In this document: positions 17,524-26,444 of the stretch, piece by piece | How positions within the stretch are numbered: position 1 is the first letter of the stretch | Layout: each line of letters begins with the position of its first letter | NCBI GenBank assembly: GCA_031549495.1 | Contig: JAVBPS010000077.1 | Location: 1 to 64,000, forward strand | Origin: JAVBOW01 sp031549495 | GTDB lineage: Bacteria > Bacteroidota > Bacteroidia > Bacteroidales > Rikenellaceae | Length of the DNA stretch: 64,000 nt | Direction of reading: 5' to 3' | Notes under the pieces: generated by a model | What the model was told of the DNA's origin: nothing | The model's database searches: none | The model's input: the letters and a program-made list of their open reading frames with translations, nothing else | Made by a program: the position numbers and the translations under genes

Positions 17524-18690
17524 TTATGCCGCTTTCTTCCAGTAGAACACGTAGTGTCCCGTCAGGTCGCAGAAGCGGATGAAATATTTTCCCGCCCTGG
17601 GAATATTGATCGTCGTGAGGCTCGTGCTGCCCTTGCCCCAGGCGAAGGTGCTGCCGCCCCATGCCGTACCCGTGTTGGATTCGAACGTCAGGGTGCCCAC
17701 GTTCAGGGTGACCTCGTCGGCATACCACTGGTGCGGGTCGGGAACGATCGCCTCGCCCGCTTTGTAGAGGACGTTCATGCTGACCGGTGCGGCGAGGGCC
17801 GTCCCGTCCATCGTAATGGAAGTATAGGTGGCCGCGCTGCTCGCGTCGTAAGCCTGGATGGAGTAGGTCATGGCGTTGAAATCGGCGGTGACCATGTAAT
17901 ATCCGGTCCCCATCGTTTTGATATCCTCGATGTTCTTGGCGCCATTGCTGTTGATCACCAGCACGCCGGTCGCGTCGGCCGTTTTTCCGAATCCGTAGTC
18001 CCAGAAATCCACCGAGGCGCTGCGCCCGATCCCCGCGTCGGCGACGAATTTGAAGCTGGCCTGGGTGCCGTCGAATTGCGTGATGAACTTATCCACGCCC
18101 AGCGGATCGTCGCGGAACATGACGAAACGGTAGTTGGTCGTGCTCCACGGGAAATAGGTCGACGACGAGCTGCTGTAGAGCCTTCCGATCAGGTGCATCG
18201 GGCTCGGCGGGGCCATGGTCATGGCGTTGATCGTCGCTTTGGCGGGAGATATCGCCACCGGTTCGGTCGGGGTGATCGACCCGAGTACGAACGGTTTGGC
18301 GACGATCCTTACATCCAGATCTTTGGCCTCGTTGTTGGGCACGCCCAGGCGGAGCAGGGCGGACGAGAGTTGTTCCGAGGTGACGGCTTTGCTCTTCGTG
18401 TTACTGCCGGCCGAGATTTCCACCGGCGATGCGAAATTATTGCCTGTGATGTCCAACTGGAGCGAGTAGGCGCAGGCCACATTGTCTCCGAGATCCGCAG
18501 ACTGCCAGGTCGCTGTGAAGGCCGTCTCCTCGGCATTGAAGTCGTAGCACACGTAGGGCGTGGTGAGGTCGACCGCAAACGCACCCGGTGTGCCCTTGAC
18601 GGTGACGATCGTTTTTTCGATCCCCGATTCGCACGCGCAGAGCGCCATCAGGGCGGCCACGGCGCCTAAAATATTGATAAACCTTTTCAT
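17524..18690 (-). CDS. SusE-like outer-membrane glycan-binding lipoprotein
   Basis: The start chosen is the ATG at 18690 (MKRFINILGAVAALMALCACESG), a lipoprotein signal with the lipid Cys in LMALCAC. An upstream in-frame ATG would overlap the susD stop and lacks a signal. An N-terminal SusE domain and tandem beta-sandwich binding domains follow. Aromatic-rich segments (STTNYRFVMFRDDP, SVDFWDYGFG, PHQWYADE, AWGGSTFAWGKG) are typical of the starch-binding modules of SusE/SusF. These proteins sit on the cell surface and hold glycan near SusCD without cutting it. The gene starts 22 bp after the susD stop. Confidence 0.88.
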   Translation of the reverse strand: MKRFINILGAVAALMALCACESGIEKTIVTVKGTPGAFAVDLTTPYVCYDFNAEETAFTATWQSADLGDNVACAYSLQLDITGNNFASPVEISAGSNTKSKAVTSEQLSSALLRLGVPNNEAKDLDVRIVAKPFVLGSITPTEPVAISPAKATINAMTMAPPSPMHLIGRLYSSSSSTYFPWSTTNYRFVMFRDDPLGVDKFITQFDGTQASFKFVADAGIGRSASVDFWDYGFGKTADATGVLVINSNGAKNIEDIKTMGTGYYMVTADFNAMTYSIQAYDASSAATYTSITMDGTALAAPVSMNVLYKAGEAIVPDPHQWYADEVTLNVGTLTFESNTGTAWGGSTFAWGKGSTSLTTINIPRAGKYFIRFCDLTGHYVFYWKKAA

Positions 18691-18712
18691 GGTCGTCGAA
18701 CAGTTTAAGTGA

Positions 18713-20359
18713 TTAATATCCGTCATTTTGTTTCAGGTTGGGATTCGAGGAGATGTCCGACCCCGGCAACGGGAAGATGTTCATGTACGAGTCGAGCCCC
18801 CGGCCCGTATCCAGCCCGCCTTTCCACTGCCACAGGAAGCTGCCGGAGGTGAATTTACCGTAGCGCACCAGGTCCGTACGGCGGAAACATTCCCAGTAAA
18901 GTTCCCTGGAGCGTTCGTCGAGCAGGAAATCGAGCGTCAGGTCGATGTCTTCGATCGCTCCCGCGGTCGCGCGGTTGCGGATCAGGTTGACGTATCCGAG
19001 CGCCTGTGCCCGCGTGCCGCCCGTACCGCCGCGCAGGACGGCCTCGGCGTACACAAAATAGGCTTCAGCCAGGCGGAACAGCGGGAAGTCGGTATCGGGA
19101 AACCCTTCCTGATAATTACTGCCGAGCTGGCCCGTGGAGGTCACGTTACGGAATTTGCACACGCCCATGCTGCTGTAATAGTTCGTTACCACGTCCACGT
19201 TATTCTGCGAACCGATGAACATGCAGTTCTGGTTGACCGGATCGTCGATATCTTTGGTCAGGTCGAACGATTTGCCGCGTTGGTCGTTCGTACCGAAGCG
19301 GTCGTAAAGTTCCTTGTGCGACCGGAGGCTGAACCAGGGCAATGCTCCCTCGATACCGTAATAGAGGCCGAAATCGGATTTCGGCTCTTTCGGGTCGTCT
19401 TCCCGCGTGCCGATGAACGCCCCGCGGATCATGTAGGTCGTCCCGCCCATGCCGTAGGTTTTTTTCCCGTCGTAATTGATGGAGAGGATCACTTCGGGAT
19501 TGCTGAGGTTGTTGTCCGCAAGGAATAGGTGGGCGTAGGTCGGGTGGAGCGTGTAGCCCGCCCCGATCACTTTGGAAGCGAATGTGATGGCGTCGGTGTA
19601 GCGGGGCGTGCCGGTGTAGACCTCGGCGTTCAGGTAGAGGCGTGCGAGCAGCGCCCATGCGGCGGCCTGGTCGGCCCGGCCATATTCGTTCGTGCGGGGA
19701 GCCTTCATTTGGCCCTGGATGTCGAGCAACTCGCGCTCGACGTAGGCGAACAGGTCATTGCGGCTGATCTGCCGGGGAACGTCCGAGGCGGCCGTACTCT
19801 CATCGACAAAGGGAGGACTGCCGAAGTTGTCCATCAGCACCCAATATTGGAACGCCCTCAGGAAACGGCTTTCCAGCAGGAAATAGCCGATCTCGGTGGC
19901 CTGACTGCCGGAGATCCCCCGGTCGTTGACTTTCGAAGGGCTGGCTTCGCGGATCATCTCGTTGGCCATGGCGATATTGAACAGGGCGCGGAAATAGAGG
20001 CCGAGACAAAACTCGTTGTTGTACGTCCACTTGTTGTAGATCAACTCCTGGATGCTGGTGTTGCTCGTGTGAGTGTAGATCGCCTCGTCGGTCGTCAGTT
20101 CCTGCAGGTCGAACATGGCCCGCAGGAAGTCCGTATGCGTGCCGCTCGAGGCGATCACGTCGTCAGTCCCATTGCCGCTGCCGGGGGTGGACCAACTGCC
20201 ATATACCTTGGCCATGACCGACTTGTAGCCCTCGAACGAGGAGTAGACTTTGTCGGGGGTGATGTCGTTGGTCGGATAACGGTCGAGATCCTTCAGGCAG
20301 GAACTCAGTGAGAGCAGCATGACCAGCGCCGCCAGGGTTATTTTCAATATCCTTTTCAT
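18713..20359 (-). CDS. SusD-like glycan-binding lipoprotein, PUL I
   Basis: This is the surface lid lipoprotein that pairs with the SusC encoded just upstream (10-bp gap). The lipoprotein signal (MLLSLSSCLKDLD) and the conserved N-terminal region (YPTNDITPDKVYSSFEGY) are typical of RagB/SusD. The TPR-like helical core includes AAAWALLARLYLNAEVYTG, and the C-terminal family region includes FPLFRLAEAYFVYAEAVLRG and LLDERSRELYWECFRRTDLVRYGKF. Its 548 residues fit the family. Given the following SusE and GH13 genes, an alpha-glucan is the best substrate guess. Confidence 0.96.
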   Translation of the reverse strand: MKRILKITLAALVMLLSLSSCLKDLDRYPTNDITPDKVYSSFEGYKSVMAKVYGSWSTPGSGNGTDDVIASSGTHTDFLRAMFDLQELTTDEAIYTHTSNTSIQELIYNKWTYNNEFCLGLYFRALFNIAMANEMIREASPSKVNDRGISGSQATEIGYFLLESRFLRAFQYWVLMDNFGSPPFVDESTAASDVPRQISRNDLFAYVERELLDIQGQMKAPRTNEYGRADQAAAWALLARLYLNAEVYTGTPRYTDAITFASKVIGAGYTLHPTYAHLFLADNNLSNPEVILSINYDGKKTYGMGGTTYMIRGAFIGTREDDPKEPKSDFGLYYGIEGALPWFSLRSHKELYDRFGTNDQRGKSFDLTKDIDDPVNQNCMFIGSQNNVDVVTNYYSSMGVCKFRNVTSTGQLGSNYQEGFPDTDFPLFRLAEAYFVYAEAVLRGGTGGTRAQALGYVNLIRNRATAGAIEDIDLTLDFLLDERSRELYWECFRRTDLVRYGKFTSGSFLWQWKGGLDTGRGLDSYMNIFPLPGSDISSNPNLKQNDGY

Positions 20360-20369
20360 GTTCGTAGTT

Positions 20370-23324
20370 TTAGAAGGTAAGATTGAGGCGTAGCATGAAG
20401 GTCCGCGGGCGCGGGTAGAAATCGCGGTCGATTCCGTCCGCTATTTCCGGGTCGAGGCCCGTGTATTTGGTGACCGTAAAGACATTCTGGACGCTGCCGG
20501 TCGCCATGAGCTTGACGTGTTTGAGGATGGTGCCGAAGTCGTACGACAGGCTGAGGTTGTCCATCTTCAGGAACGAGCCGTTCTCGAGGTAGAAATCCGA
20601 ATAACTCTGCTTGTTGTAGAAATTGCTCCGGTAGACGGCGGTCGGGATATTGACCAGCGAATTCGAGGCGGTGTTGAACATCGAACTGACATAGGACGAT
20701 GCCGAGGCCACGTTGTTGTAGACGTAGTTGCCGATGCTCGCCCGCATGACCGTGTTGAGCGTCCATTTACGGTAGACCAGGTTCGTGGTGAAGCCCATCA
20801 GCACCTTCGGGTTGGCCGAATAGGCGAGGAATTTGTCGTCGTCGTTGATGATCCCGTTGTTGTCGCGGTCCAGGTAAGCGCCTTCGATCGGCATGCCATT
20901 GCTGTCGTAGAGCTGGCGGTAGAGGAAGAAGGTGCGCATCGGGTAGCCGACTTTGTGCCTCTGCGCCGTGCCGCTGGTTGTCCCGTCGATACCGCCGACG
21001 ACGTAACCGGGATGGTTCGGGGTCTTGACCAGCGTCAGGTTGGTCACCTTGTTCTGGTTGTAGCTGATGTTGTAGCTGATGTCCCAATCCCAGTCCTGCG
21101 TCTGGATGGCCTTCGCGTTGATCGAGAATTCGATCCCGCGGTTGCTCATGTTACCCACATTGGTCTGTAGGACGTTGGTGAAGTTCGTGCCGCCGGGCAG
21201 GTTTGCCTGGCCGAACATATCCTTGGTGTCTTTGTAGTAGAGATCGACGCTTCCGGTCAGGCGATCCTTCAGCAGGCCGAAATCGAGGCCGATGTTGTAC
21301 GCGGTCGTGGTTTCCCAGCGCACGCTGCTGTCATACCCTTCCGGACGGTAGGTTTTGTAGAACTCATCGCCCAACTGGTACTGCTTGGTGTCGTCGCCGA
21401 GCCGGTAACGGGCCATGTAGAGGTAGCGGTTGCTGCCGATGTCCTGCTGGCCGGTCACCCCGTAGCTGAGTCTCAGTTTCAGGTCGCTCAGCACGCGGAC
21501 GTTCCGCATGAAATTCTCCTTGTTGATCCTCCAGGCGACGGCGGCCGAGGGGAAAGTTCCCCAGCGGTTGTCTTCCGAGAAACGCGACGATCCGTCGTAG
21601 CGCAGCGAGAGCGTGAGCAGGTAGCGGTCGGCGAGCGAATAGTTCAGGCGGCCGAAGAACGAGATCAGCGTGTTGCGCGGTTTGTCGTAGGGGAAATCGA
21701 TGTCTTTATAGACCGTTTCCCGGTCTGCGTAATAGTCCACGTAGTTGAGCGAGGTGGTCAGCCAGTCCTGGTAGGTATACCCGGCCGTGAAGTCGACATT
21801 GGAGTCGATGGCGCGGAAATATTTGTTGTAGTTCAGGTAGAACTCGAAGAGCTTGTTGGCCTTGTCGCTCCCGTACTGTTGGTATTGCCCTTTGCGCGAC
21901 ACACCGTAAGAACCCAGGTTGGGGGTGGAGACCGCGCCACGCCCGGTGGCGTAATCGTAACCCAGGTTGGCGTTGAAGCGCAGTTCGGGCAGGAAATGGA
22001 GGCGGTAGTCCACCTGGGCCGAAGTGGTCAGGCGCTTGACCGTGGAGGTGTTGGAATACTGGTCGAGCAGGAAGAGCGGGTTCGACGCCGCGAGGGCGTT
22101 GAAATCCCCGCTCGGGGTGAGCCAGGTGTAATAGCCCCCGTACTCTTCGAAGCCGGGTGCGTAGACCGGTTTGGTGGGGTCGAACTTGATGGCGGTGTTG
22201 ATGGCGCCCGTGTTGGCGAAGCGGGTGTCCATCAGGCTGCCCTTCACGCTCACGTCCACTTTGAGGTGGTTGTCGAAGAAGCGCGGGTTGAGGTTGATCC
22301 CGCCGCTGACGCGCTCCATATTGCCCGTCTTCAGTGTGCCGTCCTCGTTGTAGTAGCCCACGGAAACCCGGTAGGGCAGGTTCTTGTACGCCCCGGAGAT
22401 GCTCAGGTTGTTATCCGTGCCGAAAGCGTTCTGGAAGACCTCGTTCTGCCAGTCCGTGTTTTCCGTCCCGAGCATGTTGCGGAAGGCCTGCGACGAATAG
22501 GGGCTGTTGTTGATCATCTCCCGGAACTGGTCGCCGTCGAGCACTTCGAGCCGCTTGGCGAGGGTCGCGATCTGGTTCTGCGTGGTGAAAGAGACTTTGA
22601 ACGCCTGTCCTTTCTTGGCTTGCTTGGTGGTGATCATGATCACGCCGTTCGAAGCCCTCGAACCGTAGATGGCCGTCGAGGAAGCGTCTTTGAGCACGGT
22701 CATGTTCTCGATCTCGTCGGGGTTGATGGTGCTCAACAACCCGGGCGATCCCGAAACGCTGCTGCTTTCGAGCGGCATGCCGTCCAGGATGATCAGCGGG
22801 GTGTTGGACGCCGACAGCGAGGCGCCTCCGCGGATGCGGATCGTACTGCCCGAGCCGGGTGCGCCGCCGTTCGTGGTGATCTGCAGGCCCGCGACCTTGC
22901 CGACGAGCAGGCGGTCGGCCGTCGCCCCGCCTTTCAGGAAATCGCTCTCGGGCACCGAGGCGACCGCACCGGTCAGGTCCTGCTTGCGGACCGACCCGTA
23001 CCCGATCACCACGATGTCGTCGATCGTCGTCTCGTCGAAGACCACGTTGATCGAGGTCCGGTTGTTGACCGCGATCTCCCGGTTATGGTAGCCGGCGTAA
23101 GTGAAAACGAGGGTGGAGTTCGCCGCCGCGTCGACTGCGTAACTTCCGTCTTTTGCGGTGGTGGTCGCCGCACCTTCTTTGACGATCACCGCCACACCGG
23201 GCATAGCCTGCCCGTTGCTGTCGGTCACCTTACCGGTGATGCGCGTTGCCTGCGCCTGGGCGGATAGCGCGCCGAGCAGCAGCAAAGCCGAGATGAATGT
23301 AGTGCTGAGTTTAAGGTTTTTCAT
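20370..23324 (-). CDS. SusC-like TonB-dependent oligosaccharide transporter, PUL I
   Basis: This is a complete outer-membrane importer of 984 residues. A signal peptide (ISALLLLGALSAQAQ) is followed by a carboxypeptidase-regulatory-like domain (ITGKVTDSNGQAMPGVAVIVK), then the plug with VVIGYGSVRKQDLTGAV, IRIRGGASLSASNTPLIILDG and VLKDASSTAIYGSRASNGVIMITT. The 22-strand barrel ends in the terminal aromatic LRLNLTF. It lies 34 bp after the esterase gene and 10 bp before susD, so it belongs to the same transcript. Confidence 0.97.
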   Translation of the reverse strand: MKNLKLSTTFISALLLLGALSAQAQATRITGKVTDSNGQAMPGVAVIVKEGAATTTAKDGSYAVDAAANSTLVFTYAGYHNREIAVNNRTSINVVFDETTIDDIVVIGYGSVRKQDLTGAVASVPESDFLKGGATADRLLVGKVAGLQITTNGGAPGSGSTIRIRGGASLSASNTPLIILDGMPLESSSVSGSPGLLSTINPDEIENMTVLKDASSTAIYGSRASNGVIMITTKQAKKGQAFKVSFTTQNQIATLAKRLEVLDGDQFREMINNSPYSSQAFRNMLGTENTDWQNEVFQNAFGTDNNLSISGAYKNLPYRVSVGYYNEDGTLKTGNMERVSGGINLNPRFFDNHLKVDVSVKGSLMDTRFANTGAINTAIKFDPTKPVYAPGFEEYGGYYTWLTPSGDFNALAASNPLFLLDQYSNTSTVKRLTTSAQVDYRLHFLPELRFNANLGYDYATGRGAVSTPNLGSYGVSRKGQYQQYGSDKANKLFEFYLNYNKYFRAIDSNVDFTAGYTYQDWLTTSLNYVDYYADRETVYKDIDFPYDKPRNTLISFFGRLNYSLADRYLLTLSLRYDGSSRFSEDNRWGTFPSAAVAWRINKENFMRNVRVLSDLKLRLSYGVTGQQDIGSNRYLYMARYRLGDDTKQYQLGDEFYKTYRPEGYDSSVRWETTTAYNIGLDFGLLKDRLTGSVDLYYKDTKDMFGQANLPGGTNFTNVLQTNVGNMSNRGIEFSINAKAIQTQDWDWDISYNISYNQNKVTNLTLVKTPNHPGYVVGGIDGTTSGTAQRHKVGYPMRTFFLYRQLYDSNGMPIEGAYLDRDNNGIINDDDKFLAYSANPKVLMGFTTNLVYRKWTLNTVMRASIGNYVYNNVASASSYVSSMFNTASNSLVNIPTAVYRSNFYNKQSYSDFYLENGSFLKMDNLSLSYDFGTILKHVKLMATGSVQNVFTVTKYTGLDPEIADGIDRDFYPRPRTFMLRLNLTF

Positions 23325-23358
23325 GCTGTTATAGTTTGGGATCAGTTTTAGGTTCTTT

Positions 23359-24270
23359 TCATTCTCTTGCCAATAAGAACGTTACCGGATGGACAAATCT
23401 TGCGGCCCAGGCGTCTTCGTTGTGGTCGGCGTCCGCAAATTCGAGTGACAGGGTGTAGCGTTCGTCATATTTTTTCAGTTTTAGGGTTTGGTCTGCAATT
23501 TTCTGGAAGTCTGCGTAGTGGGCATCCAATCCGAGCGTGCCGTGGTCGAAATAGATCCTGTGCTGCCCGGGCGGAGGCAATGACTCTGACAGGTAGTGAA
23601 TTAACGCCTCGGGGATTTCCCGGTTGTATGCCAGCGTCCCGATCCAGTGGGTCGAAATGCATCCCGCCCCCGCGAAGATATCCGGATATTCGCACAATGC
23701 GTACAGGGAGATCAGTCCGCCCATGCTCGAACCGGCGATGAACGTGTGGTTGCGGTCTGGATGGGTGGAATACGTGCTGTCGATCAGTGGTTTGAGTTCG
23801 CCCGTGATGAATTTCAGGTAAGCGTCTGCCAGGGGGCCGCCGGGCATGTACCCCAGCAGTTCCGATCTTTTCGGTTCGCTGACGTAGTCCAATGCTTTCT
23901 GCGGGAAATATTCGGAATACCGTCTGTCGTTGTTCCAGATCCCGACGACGATCACGTCCTGGACTTTACCCTGGTCGATCAACTGCTGGATGGTCCGTCC
24001 GGCATGCCATGTTTTCTTGTTCCAGGTTTCCGCGTTGTCGAACAACATCTGCCCGTCGTGCATGTACAACACCGCGTAGCGCTTCTGCACGCAGTAACCC
24101 TCGGGCAACCAGACATCGACATTGCGCCCGTTCACGTACCCGGAAGCAACGGCAAGCCGTTCGACCCGGCCGTTTGCCGGATCGGAAGAGTTGCTTTTCG
24201 CCGCCTGCCCGCAGGCCGGCCATGCCGAAAGAAGGGAAAGGAGAAAGGTGCAGAAGAAGTGCCGCATCAT
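23359..24270 (-). CDS. Secreted alpha/beta-hydrolase esterase (PF00756 type)
   Basis: This is a putative carbohydrate esterase, first gene of the PUL I operon. The ATG at 24270 starts a signal peptide (MMRHFFCTFLLSLLSAWPACG); an upstream in-frame start is less likely. The fold resembles esterase D/enterochelin esterases: RYAVLYMHDGQMLF, VIVVGIWNNDRRYSEYFP, the nucleophile elbow GSSMGGLISLYAL, and a C-terminal His in DADHNEDAW. Such enzymes remove acyl groups from polysaccharides. The substrate is not known. A promoter element sits 20 bp upstream, and 34 bp separate it from susC. Confidence 0.87.
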   Translation of the reverse strand: MMRHFFCTFLLSLLSAWPACGQAAKSNSSDPANGRVERLAVASGYVNGRNVDVWLPEGYCVQKRYAVLYMHDGQMLFDNAETWNKKTWHAGRTIQQLIDQGKVQDVIVVGIWNNDRRYSEYFPQKALDYVSEPKRSELLGYMPGGPLADAYLKFITGELKPLIDSTYSTHPDRNHTFIAGSSMGGLISLYALCEYPDIFAGAGCISTHWIGTLAYNREIPEALIHYLSESLPPPGQHRIYFDHGTLGLDAHYADFQKIADQTLKLKKYDERYTLSLEFADADHNEDAWAARFVHPVTFLLARE

Positions 24271-24289
24271 CTGGTTTTGGGTTCTATTG

Positions 24290-24297
24290 CAAAAGTA
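24290..24297 (-). promoter_or_regulatory. -7 promoter element for the PUL I operon
   Basis: TACTTTTG on the minus strand fits TAnnTTTG and lies 20 bp before the esterase ATG. It is the only good candidate upstream of the 10-gene run, whose gaps are all 56 bp or less. Confidence 0.5.
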
Positions 24298-24439
24298 TCT
24301 GAGCAACAGCCCGTATCCAATTTTAAGCGGGACTATATAAAAAAAATATTACGGATTGTTTTTGTAAGGCTCCGATTGTCAGGCTGTTGAGGATCGGGTG
24401 TGGTTCGAAAATATTATGGAAATCACCGCCTGTATTTCG

Positions 24440-26077
24440 TTAATTCTGGTGTGAAATGGCGCTTTTCAGAGCTTCTTCGAACTCTTCGTTAGCCACCAGG
24501 GAACGGTTTTTGGCTTTCGTTTTATATGTGTTGATGGTATGCACGGAGTAATTGAGGATCCGGGCGATCTCCTCGCTGTCGCTCACGCCGAGTTTGATCA
24601 GGGCGAATATCCGCATCTCGGGGGTGAGCATCCGGTTGCCTTCCAGGATGAATCGATTCTGTTCATCGAAGAGCGAATTGAATTGTCGCACGAAACTCGG
24701 GAAGAGTTTCAGGACGATGTCGTCGAACGCCGTCAGCTTCGTTTTGCGCTCCTGCTTCGGGTCGGTCCGGCTCATGATCCGCAGCAGGTCCTCGTGCTGT
24801 TTGGCGACCAGCTTGCGTTTCACGAATTTGTGCAGCCCCTCGAATTCGCTCATATAGGCCGAATTGAGTTTGAAAAGGTAGCCGATATACTCCTCCTTGA
24901 CCTGGTTAGCCGTTTCGAGGCGGGTGTTGATCTGTTGCAACTCGTCGTTCTGGGCCTCGATCTTCCGCCGGGCTTTTTTCAACTGCCTCACCTGCCGGAT
25001 GATCACCGCGCCCGACACCCCCGCGACCAGAAGCAGCACGGAGAGCAGGATGGTATTCATCAGGAAAATATTCTTCTGCCGCTCGATCAGGTCGTACCGG
25101 CTCGCGTCGATGATCGGCAGGATATTGCCGACCTCCATCTTCCGGTGGCGCGCATTGTAGGAATTGGCGTCGTCCAGCGCGATCTTGGCATATTTGAAAG
25201 CCCGTTCCACATCGCCCTGCTTGTAGACCACTCCGGCCAGCAACGACAGGCCGGGGGTTTCCTTTGTGACGGCTTTCGTGTCGGCGATCGAGGTAAAACA
25301 AAGATAGCCGATCGCGTTGGTCGTGTCGCCCAGCATCAGGCTGAACTCGCCCAGGCCGCCGGCGCACAGGGTCAGGCTGCGCTCGTTGAGCTGCCGGCTC
25401 TCCATGTATCGGGTAATGGCGTCCGCCGCCGCGCGGTAATCCTGGCGGCAGCGGTATATATTGGCCAGGTGGGGCAGCATGTCCGGGTTTTCCGCTCCTC
25501 CGCACAGGCGTATGATCTCCTCGCTGTACGCTATGGATCGTTGATTGTACTCCGAGAAATGGGGCTCGGTCATGATCGACCGGGCCATGTCGAAATAGAG
25601 TTTGGCGTAGACGGAATAGATCTTCACCCACGAGGGTTCGTCCAGGCTTGCCCTTTCCGCATCATCCAAAATTTCGTTCGCCTCGAAGAACAACCCGGCC
25701 GAGACGCAGCAGTAGGCCAGGTTGATGTCGCAATCCAACTCCCGCCCGCGATCGCCCGCGGCGATGGCGATATCGCGCATCTTCCCCATATACATATAGG
25801 CCGAGTCGAAATTGTACAGGTCGTATTCGAGGTATATTTTATGGTATATGCCGTATAATTCCGCTCCGGTCTTGCCTTCCAGTCGGGATTTTAGCAGTTC
25901 GATGCGTTGCAGTTTGTTTTGCTCGTACTCCTCTTTGCGGTCCAGCACCTCGTCCAGCTCTTTCAGGCTGCTTTGGCAACTTTGTTGCGCAGAAACGGGA
26001 TTACACACTCCTGCCAGCATGACAGCCATGAAGGAGCATGCGTAAATTGCTTTTTTTAGGGTTCCGCGAAGAGCCAT
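24440..26077 (-). CDS. TPR, membrane and LuxR-type HTH regulator (SusR/DUF6377 type)
   Basis: This is an inner-membrane transcription regulator. A signal peptide (MAVMLAGVCNPVSAQ) leads to a periplasmic TPR-like helical sensor (residues about 30-330), then one membrane helix (FLMNTILLSVLLLVAGVSGAVII), a coiled coil (RKIEAQNDELQQINTRLETANQ) and a C-terminal helix-turn-helix (DSEEIARILNYSVHTINTYKTKAKNRS). This layout matches the DUF6377 family, and my recollection is that the maltose-responsive SusR of Bacteroides is built similarly. Its place just upstream of a susCDE-GH13 operon in the same orientation, with 133-170 bp between, supports a role as that operon's activator. Confidence 0.85.
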   Translation of the reverse strand: MALRGTLKKAIYACSFMAVMLAGVCNPVSAQQSCQSSLKELDEVLDRKEEYEQNKLQRIELLKSRLEGKTGAELYGIYHKIYLEYDLYNFDSAYMYMGKMRDIAIAAGDRGRELDCDINLAYCCVSAGLFFEANEILDDAERASLDEPSWVKIYSVYAKLYFDMARSIMTEPHFSEYNQRSIAYSEEIIRLCGGAENPDMLPHLANIYRCRQDYRAAADAITRYMESRQLNERSLTLCAGGLGEFSLMLGDTTNAIGYLCFTSIADTKAVTKETPGLSLLAGVVYKQGDVERAFKYAKIALDDANSYNARHRKMEVGNILPIIDASRYDLIERQKNIFLMNTILLSVLLLVAGVSGAVIIRQVRQLKKARRKIEAQNDELQQINTRLETANQVKEEYIGYLFKLNSAYMSEFEGLHKFVKRKLVAKQHEDLLRIMSRTDPKQERKTKLTAFDDIVLKLFPSFVRQFNSLFDEQNRFILEGNRMLTPEMRIFALIKLGVSDSEEIARILNYSVHTINTYKTKAKNRSLVANEEFEEALKSAISHQN

Positions 26078-26128
26078 TTTTCTGAAAATATGTGCAATTT
26101 ACAATTTTTTTGTATCATAATGTGCAGA

Positions 26129-26380
26129 TTGTGTGTAAATGAAAAAGCAAGAGGGTTATGACGACAGTCATAACCCTCTGATTTTCTTAGTGACACCATC
26201 AGGACTCAAACCTGAAACCTTCTGATCCGTAGTCAGATGATTTGGATTTTCCTTGATTTTCGCCGGGTTTCGTTATGTGTGTAATGGTATTAAAATCAGC
26301 GACAAACATAAAACCATTTTTCGGTTTGTTTCGCCGGTTAGTTTAGAATCTCTGTATTTGTGTGCAAATTGTGTGTGCAA
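26129..26380 (-). repeat. Long direct repeat, copy B (best-preserved tRNA-Arg remnant)
   Basis: This is the second copy of the 250-bp repeat, between the start of the PUL I regulator gene and the end of the PUL II MFS gene. On the minus strand it runs from TTGCACACACAATTTGCACA at 26380 through the tRNA-like 3' half (26239-26190) and a perfect hairpin GAGGGTTATGAC-GACA-GTCATAACCCTC to TTTACACACAA at 26129. The surrounding 26078-26444 has no gene. Confidence 0.85.
26190..26239 (-). pseudogene. tRNA-Arg(ACG)-like 3' half, copy B
   Basis: Minus strand: an anticodon arm with a perfect stem (CTGA-CTACGGA-TCAG, anticodon ACG), the TPsiC arm TCAGG-TTTGAGT-CCTGA, and the acceptor strand TGGTGTC. The D arm and 5' acceptor strand are missing; the sequence upstream of the anticodon arm is unrelated. 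The break at the anticodon arm is a typical crossover place for tyrosine recombinases. Confidence 0.7.
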
Positions 26381-26444
26381 TTTTCTTCAGGATGGTATTT
26401 GCCTCGTGTTCGACTGTTCAGGAAACGATGTTGCGGTATTGCGC

